This document shows positions 6,228-10,946 of a DNA stretch of 10,946 nt, piece after piece (position 1 is the first letter of the stretch; each line of letters starts with the position of its first letter). The DNA is from CAZCDM01 sp964497475. GTDB lineage: Bacteria > Planctomycetota > Phycisphaerae > SM23-33. The DNA is taken from assembly GCA_964497475.1 (NCBI GenBank), contig CAZCDM010000078.1, positions 1-10,946 of the forward strand, given 5' to 3'. Under the pieces are notes generated by a model. That model did no database searches. It was not told the DNA's origin and was given only the letters and a program-made list of their open reading frames with translations. A program made the position numbers and the translations under genes.

Positions 6228-7576
6228 TGGGACGATATATCTTCCGCCGTCTGTTCCAGTCGGTTTTTACCATCTTCGGCGTGATGATCCTGACGTTCTT
6301 CCTGTTCCGGTACGTCGCTGGCGACATCGCCGCAGCCCACCTTGGCGAGAAAGCCACCGAACAGGCCAAGGCCGACTGGCGCCTCCGCCACGGCTACAAC
6401 AAGCCCCTTCTGCTGAATATCCACAATCAGATCCTCGTGCGGGACTGCACCACAGGCGATTTCGCGCTCGATCTCGAAGACGCCGGCGAGGGCACCTTCG
6501 TCGACCAGCTGGCCCTGACCCTCACCCCCGGCGAGCCAACCATCCGAACCGGGCGGTACATCCGAGGGCTCGATGAAAACACCCCGCTGCGGGCAGCTGC
6601 CCGCTCGCCACGCAAGGTCGAAACCGTCCCGACCGAGCAGGACAGGCAAGACTGGTACTGCCCCCCGGGTAAGATGGAAGTCACCCTGGCCAACCGCGAG
6701 ACGATCACCATCGACCTGACTGGCATTGAAACTGTCGGCGAGTTCATCCAGCGGGTCAACACAGCCGAGCAGACGACCGACCCACAAACCGGCCAGCCCC
6801 GGCTGCGAGCGGAAATCAAACCCTGGGCGCTGGCGACGATCTGGAATTCGCAGTTCTTCGATCACCTTTATCGCTCAGTGACGTTCCAGTCCCGCAGCCT
6901 GCAGTACAACCAGAAGCTCACCACCGTTATCACCCGACGCGCTCCACGAAGCCTGGCCCTGACCATCCCCGCCCTGGGGCTCGGGTGGCTGATCGCGATG
7001 ATTGTCAGCTGCTTCGTGGCCTACTTCCGCGGCAGCCTCGCCGACAAGGTCGGCGTGTTCCTCTCGGTCCTGGGCATGTGCATTCCGTTCCTGGCCTTCA
7101 TGATCTACGGCCAGTGGCTCATGTTCGAGATTAACCCGCAATTCGCCTACGGCCTGACGCCGTGGACCAACATCTACGTGCCCATCGGCATCATGGTCAT
7201 CGCCAGCCTGGGCACGAGCGTACGGTTCTACCGAACCGTCATCCTCGACGAAACCAACCGCGACTACGTCCGCACCGCTCGCGCCAAGGGTGTGCCCCTC
7301 GCGACGATCCTCTTCAAGCACGTCCTGAAAAACTGCATGCTGCCGATCCTGACCAACCTCATTCTGGCCCTGCCCTTCCTGTTCCTGGGCAACCTGCTGC
7401 TGGAAAAATATTTCGGCATCCCAGGCCTGGGCGACCTGCTGCTTACAAGCATCGACCAGTACGACGAGCCAATGATCTCCGGGCTGGTCTTCCTGATTTC
7501 CCTGGTTTACACCCTGGCTCTGCTGATTACCGACGTGCTCTACGCCGTCTTCGACCCCCGCATCCGCCTGCATTGA
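6227..7576 (+). CDS. oppB: ABC transporter permease, OppB/DppB type, with enlarged periplasmic loop
   Basis: This 449-residue inner-membrane protein is the first permease of the importer. Transmembrane segment 1 lies at about 11-30; the remaining segments begin near 243 (243-265, 274-296, 312-330, about 370-392, 416-440). The ATPase-contacting EAA loop is at 346-369, with the typical DYVRTARAKGV. OppB/DppB proteins are usually 305-340 residues, so this one is about 110-140 longer. The excess sits in the periplasmic loop after segment 1 (about 31-242). Within it, residues 150-200 read as beta-strand, helix, beta-strand (VTLANRETITIDLTG, then VGEFIQRVNTA). The start codon shares one base with the preceding stop (TAATG), and a GGGAGG site (6212-6217) lies 9 nt upstream. 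It would pair with the OppC-type permease to form the channel. The family assignment is secure; the substrate and the loop's function are not known. Confidence 0.93.
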   Translation: MGRYIFRRLFQSVFTIFGVMILTFFLFRYVAGDIAAAHLGEKATEQAKADWRLRHGYNKPLLLNIHNQILVRDCTTGDFALDLEDAGEGTFVDQLALTLTPGEPTIRTGRYIRGLDENTPLRAAARSPRKVETVPTEQDRQDWYCPPGKMEVTLANRETITIDLTGIETVGEFIQRVNTAEQTTDPQTGQPRLRAEIKPWALATIWNSQFFDHLYRSVTFQSRSLQYNQKLTTVITRRAPRSLALTIPALGLGWLIAMIVSCFVAYFRGSLADKVGVFLSVLGMCIPFLAFMIYGQWLMFEINPQFAYGLTPWTNIYVPIGIMVIASLGTSVRFYRTVILDETNRDYVRTARAKGVPLATILFKHVLKNCMLPILTNLILALPFLFLGNLLLEKYFGIPGLGDLLLTSIDQYDEPMISGLVFLISLVYTLALLITDVLYAVFDPRIRLH

Positions 7577-7579
7577 CCC

Positions 7580-8541
7580 ATGACCCCCACCAACACAACC
7601 ACCACGCCACCACCCGACGCTCTGCCCGGCGCAGGACAGAGCTTGTGGCATAACGCAGCCCGCAAGCTCATGCGCGACCCAGGGGCAATGCTCTGCCTGG
7701 CCGTCATCCTGCTGTATGTGCTCGTCGCTCTCGGCGTCATCGTCTACGAACAACTCGCCGCGCATTACGAGTCGGTCGAGAGCTTCCAGAACATGACCGA
7801 CTACGAACACACCAACGCCCCGCCATCGACGAAATCCTGGCTGACCTGGCTGGGAACCGACTGGGCCGGCAAGAGCGTCCTGCTCAAGACCATCCTCGGC
7901 ACGAAGGTCTCCATCACGGTCGGCTTCCTGGCCAACATCATCGCCGTGCCCCTGGGCATGATCCTCGGCGCCCTGGCCGGATACTACGGCGGCATCCTCG
8001 ACGATCTCATCGTCTGGCTGTACACTACCCTCTCGTGCGTACCGGGCATCATCCTGCTTCTGGCACTGAAATACGCCTTCCAGGATCAGACCCTCCTGGG
8101 AGTGGACCTCAGCGGTATCTACGGGATTTGCCTGGCCCTGGCGGTCACCAGCTGGATCGGCACGTGCAGGCTCGTCCGCGCCGAAACCCTCAAGCTCCGC
8201 GAAGCCGACTACGTCATCGCAAGCCGAGCCATCGGCCAGCCCGGACCCTTCATCCTCCTCCGTCACATCCTGCCCAACGTCATGCACCTGGGCATCATCA
8301 GCTTCTCGCTGGGATTCGTCGGCGCCATCAAGGCCGAGGTCCTCCTCAGCTACCTCGGCCTGGGCGTCAAGGTCGGCACGCCCAGCTGGGGCGCGATGAT
8401 CAACTCCGCCCGCACCGACCTCTTCGTCGGCCGATGGTGGGAACTGACCAGCGCCGTCGTGGCCATGTTCATCATCGTCCTGGCCTGGAATATTTTCGGC
8501 GACCGCCTCCGCGACGCCCTCGACCCGAGGCTCAAAAACGT

Positions 8542-8545
<4 letters not shown>
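7580..8545 (+). CDS. oppC: ABC transporter permease, OppC/DppC type
   Basis: This 321-residue protein is the second inner-membrane permease of the importer. The Pro/Thr-rich cytoplasmic N-terminus (1-20) and NAARKLMRDPGAM (25-37) lead into transmembrane segment 1 (about 38-56). A periplasmic stretch ends in LGTDWAGKSVL (91-101), the counterpart of the family's LGTDxxGRDVL motif. Further membrane segments lie at about 109-133, 140-164, 178-196, 235-256 and 286-306. The EAA loop is at 210-233 (DYVIASRAIGQPGP... LPN). Length is close to the family norm of about 300. The gene starts 3 nt after the oppB-type stop, with no visible Shine-Dalgarno sequence, so it probably relies on ribosomes finishing the upstream gene. 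The next gene's ATG overlaps its TGA by 4 nt. It forms the transmembrane channel with the B-type permease and docks both ATPases. Confidence 0.93.
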
Positions 8546-10724
<2,179 letters not shown>

Positions 10725-10757
10725 CGAATTTTGTAAACCAAATGTCCTTGGGCAATG

Positions 10758-10877
10758 GTGTCATTCCGAGCGAAGCCGATTGCCAGGCAAGCCGCAAGCC
10801 CCACGGGCAAAATAGCGAAGAATCGTTCCACGAATAGGCCTTCGCCCTGCCCGCATGGGCTTTGCTCAGGCTGACAC
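10758..10877. repeat. Imperfect inverted repeat with TCATTCCGAGCGAAGC-type arms
   Basis: GTGTCATTCCGAGCGAAGCCG (bases 10758-10778) and the reverse complement of 10857-10877 agree at 16 of 21 positions by my count. GCGAAGAATC (10814-10823) lies between them. From memory, TCATTCCGAGCGAAGCGAAGAATC-like strings are frequent intergenic repeats in many environmental bacteria; here that string looks split by about 35 bp. This memory-based comparison is not checked. Confidence 0.5.
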
Positions 10878-10897
10878 CGGCTTTGCCTGCATTTCTT

Positions 10898-10946
10898 CCT
10901 GACTTCGACATCCCCTTTGGATTGCGCTGTAAGTCTTTGTTTTACA
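10898..10946. repeat. Right copy of 49-bp terminal inverted repeat
   Basis: Exact reverse complement of 3-51, reaching the last base of the window. It forms the outer end of the non-coding element beginning at 10731, whereas the left copy stands alone 19 bp beyond the GH4 stop. As it reaches the window edge, the true repeat may be longer. Confidence 0.95.

Larger units (their letters stand above)
10731..10946. mobile_element. MITE/REP-like non-coding repeat element, right end cut by window
   Basis: This stretch of about 216 bp after the last gene holds no plausible gene but is rich in inverted repeats. TTGTAAACCAAA at its left edge (10731-10742) matches, in inverse orientation, the right edge ending TTTGTTTTACA with one mismatch. 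Nested inside are the imperfect arms 10758-10778 and 10857-10877, GGCAAT/ATTGCC (10751-10756, 10779-10784), the palindrome TTGCCAGGCAA (10780-10790) and GCCC-GCAT-GGGC (10849-10860) followed by TTT, which could act as a weak terminator for the transporter operon. No transposase is encoded, so any movement would need one supplied in trans. It could equally be a REP-type intergenic repeat. Confidence 0.5.

Overview
The window is GC-rich (well above half G+C by eye) and has a two-armed layout. Three genes run leftward (4051 down to 71) and five run rightward (4284 to 10724), from one 232-bp divergent control region. The mix of genes suggests a Gram-negative-type environmental bacterium, most plausibly Planctomycetota (Phycisphaerae-like) or a PVC relative. 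The clues are a Gfo/Idh/MocA oxidoreductase beside a GH4 glycosidase, an Opp-type transporter with an oversized permease loop, weak or absent Shine-Dalgarno sequences in much of the operon, and high GC. This placement is an inference from gene content; no taxonomic marker is present.

Left arm (minus strand, in transcription order): a Gfo/Idh/MocA NAD(P)-dependent oxidoreductase (4051-2687), a homocysteine S-methyltransferase (2675-1788), and a GH4 alpha-galactosidase of the MelA type (1711-71). The GH4 enzyme carries an unusual 84-residue lysine-rich C-terminal tail. The first two genes are 11 bp apart and the third follows after 76 bp, so they probably form one operon.

Right arm (plus strand): a complete oligopeptide/dipeptide-type ABC importer in the textbook order. 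It comprises a family 5 solute-binding protein, two membrane permeases (B and C type) and two ATPases (D and F type). Junctions are a 1-nt overlap, a 3-nt gap and two 4-nt ATGA overlaps, so it is a tightly coupled operon. Importers of this class usually carry peptides, but some (the rhizobial Agp system) carry alpha-galactosides. With a MelA-like enzyme across the shared promoter region, a sugar or glycoside substrate is a reasonable alternative. On that reading the importer would bring in the substrate, the GH4 enzyme would cleave it through its NAD/metal redox mechanism, and the Gfo/Idh enzyme would oxidise or reduce the released sugar.

Ends: a perfect 49-bp inverted repeat lies at the two window termini (3-51 and 10898-10946). 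The right copy is the outer end of a roughly 216-bp non-coding element (10731-10946) with terminal and internal inverted repeats, resembling a MITE or REP-type dispersed repeat. The simplest reading is that this is a contig whose ends both broke in copies of a dispersed genomic repeat. No tRNA, rRNA, CRISPR array, transposase or phage gene is visible. The genes are mostly recognisable families. What deserves a second look is the appended or inserted domains (GH4 tail, permease loop, ATPase cysteine tail) and the terminal repeat element; I do not see a clearly novel defence or mobile system.
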